This document shows positions 5,636 to 5,893 of a stretch of 5,893 nt of DNA, piece after piece. The stretch comes from Merdiplasma sp964643295. GTDB lineage: Bacteria; Bacillota; Clostridia; Lachnospirales; Lachnospiraceae. A program made the translations under genes and the position numbers. Every line of letters begins with the position of its first letter. Positions within the stretch are counted from its first letter, which is position 1. Location of the stretch: the NCBI GenBank assembly GCA_964643295.1, contig CAZXSN010000119.1:1-5893 (forward strand), read 5' to 3'. The notes beneath the pieces were generated by a model, which did no database searches, was not told the origin of the DNA, and saw only the letters and a program-made list of their open reading frames with translations.

Positions 5636-5893
5636 TGGTGCGACTTTGTCCTTGAAGCTGGGGCACTTGGACATAAGGAGAGAGGCCGGGGTTAGCGGAT
5701 AACATGGTGCCAGAACCGCGTGGGGAGTACGTGGATGGGGCGCTGTGTGTTCTTTTTTGAGATGCGGAGATCCCTTGCAGAATCTCTGTAATGGCCGGAG
5801 CACAGATACTGGGGAGATTACATAATAGATATTAATATCTTGAGAGTTAAAAGTTCTAGACAGATCAAACGTTCTGTCTGAGTTGCTTCCTTG
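5636..5893. other. Non-coding right edge after the helicase
   Basis: No gene is supported. Hairpins such as CGGAGAT/ATCTCTG near 5766-5789 lack a following T-run, so no terminator is called for the helicase. Composition shifts to AT-rich from about 5815. The stretch ends with the right outer repeat and an adjacent 7-bp dyad, AGACAGA (5858-5864) / TCTGTCT (5873-5879). Confidence 0.55.
5839..5857 (-). repeat. Right outer 19-bp inverted repeat
   Basis: CTTGAGAGTTAAAAGTTCT is the exact reverse complement of 89-107. A separate dyad with 7-bp arms (5858-5879) abuts it directly. Together the two copies enclose 5.7 kb containing the Nudix gene, the recombinase, the switch and the helicase. No transposase is present, and target-site duplications cannot be recognised from this window. 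Confidence 0.7.

Noticed and set aside
5766..5789. Hairpin as a helicase terminator
   Set aside because: Contains a G-U pair, a ten-base loop and no following T-run.
5519..5803. 94-codon minus-strand frame across the helicase end
   Set aside because: Overlaps the last HA repeat, has no ribosome site and no recognisable features.
1..5893. CRISPR array, tRNA or rRNA genes
   Set aside because: No regularly spaced repeats and no cloverleaf or conserved rRNA segments were seen.

Overview
The window looks like an accessory region from a Gram-positive Clostridia genome, probably Lachnospiraceae. The clues are purine-rich AGGAGG-type ribosome sites, moderate GC in the genes with AT-rich intergenic edges, and a tyrosine recombinase of a type I associate with gut Firmicutes. 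The taxonomic guess is inference from style; no marker gene is present.

Layout, left to right: (1) an AT-rich edge carrying a 19-bp repeat (89-107); (2) a minus-strand Nudix hydrolase of the MutX/MutT 8-oxo-dGTP type (216-686); (3) about 880 bp without a convincing gene, ending in the integrase promoter; (4) a complete tyrosine recombinase on the plus strand (1575-2498); (5) a 406-bp segment bounded by two nearly identical 26-bp repeats in opposite orientation (2523-2548 and 2903-2928), with a minus-strand terminator near its left end and a strong plus-strand promoter near its right end; (6) a large plus-strand SF2 helicase with six C-terminal helicase-associated (HA) repeats (2963-5635); (7) a non-coding tail holding an exact inverted copy of the left 19-bp repeat (5839-5857).

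The main result is that parts 4-6 look like a self-contained phase-variation module. The two 26-bp sites match at 24 of 26 positions when one is reverse-complemented, and the shared centre is asymmetric, so recombination between them should invert the 354-bp interior. In the orientation given, the promoter points out across the right repeat into the helicase (ON). After inversion it would point into the 3' end of the recombinase gene, and the terminator would sit in front of the helicase, reading rightward (OFF). The recombinase next door is the obvious candidate enzyme. The helicase coding sequence starts outside the repeat, so inversion would change expression and not protein sequence. That the switch flips, and what the helicase does (anti-phage defence, DNA maintenance or other), is inference. 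The Nudix gene is probably unrelated neighbouring housekeeping, although the outer 19-bp inverted repeats enclose it together with the module.
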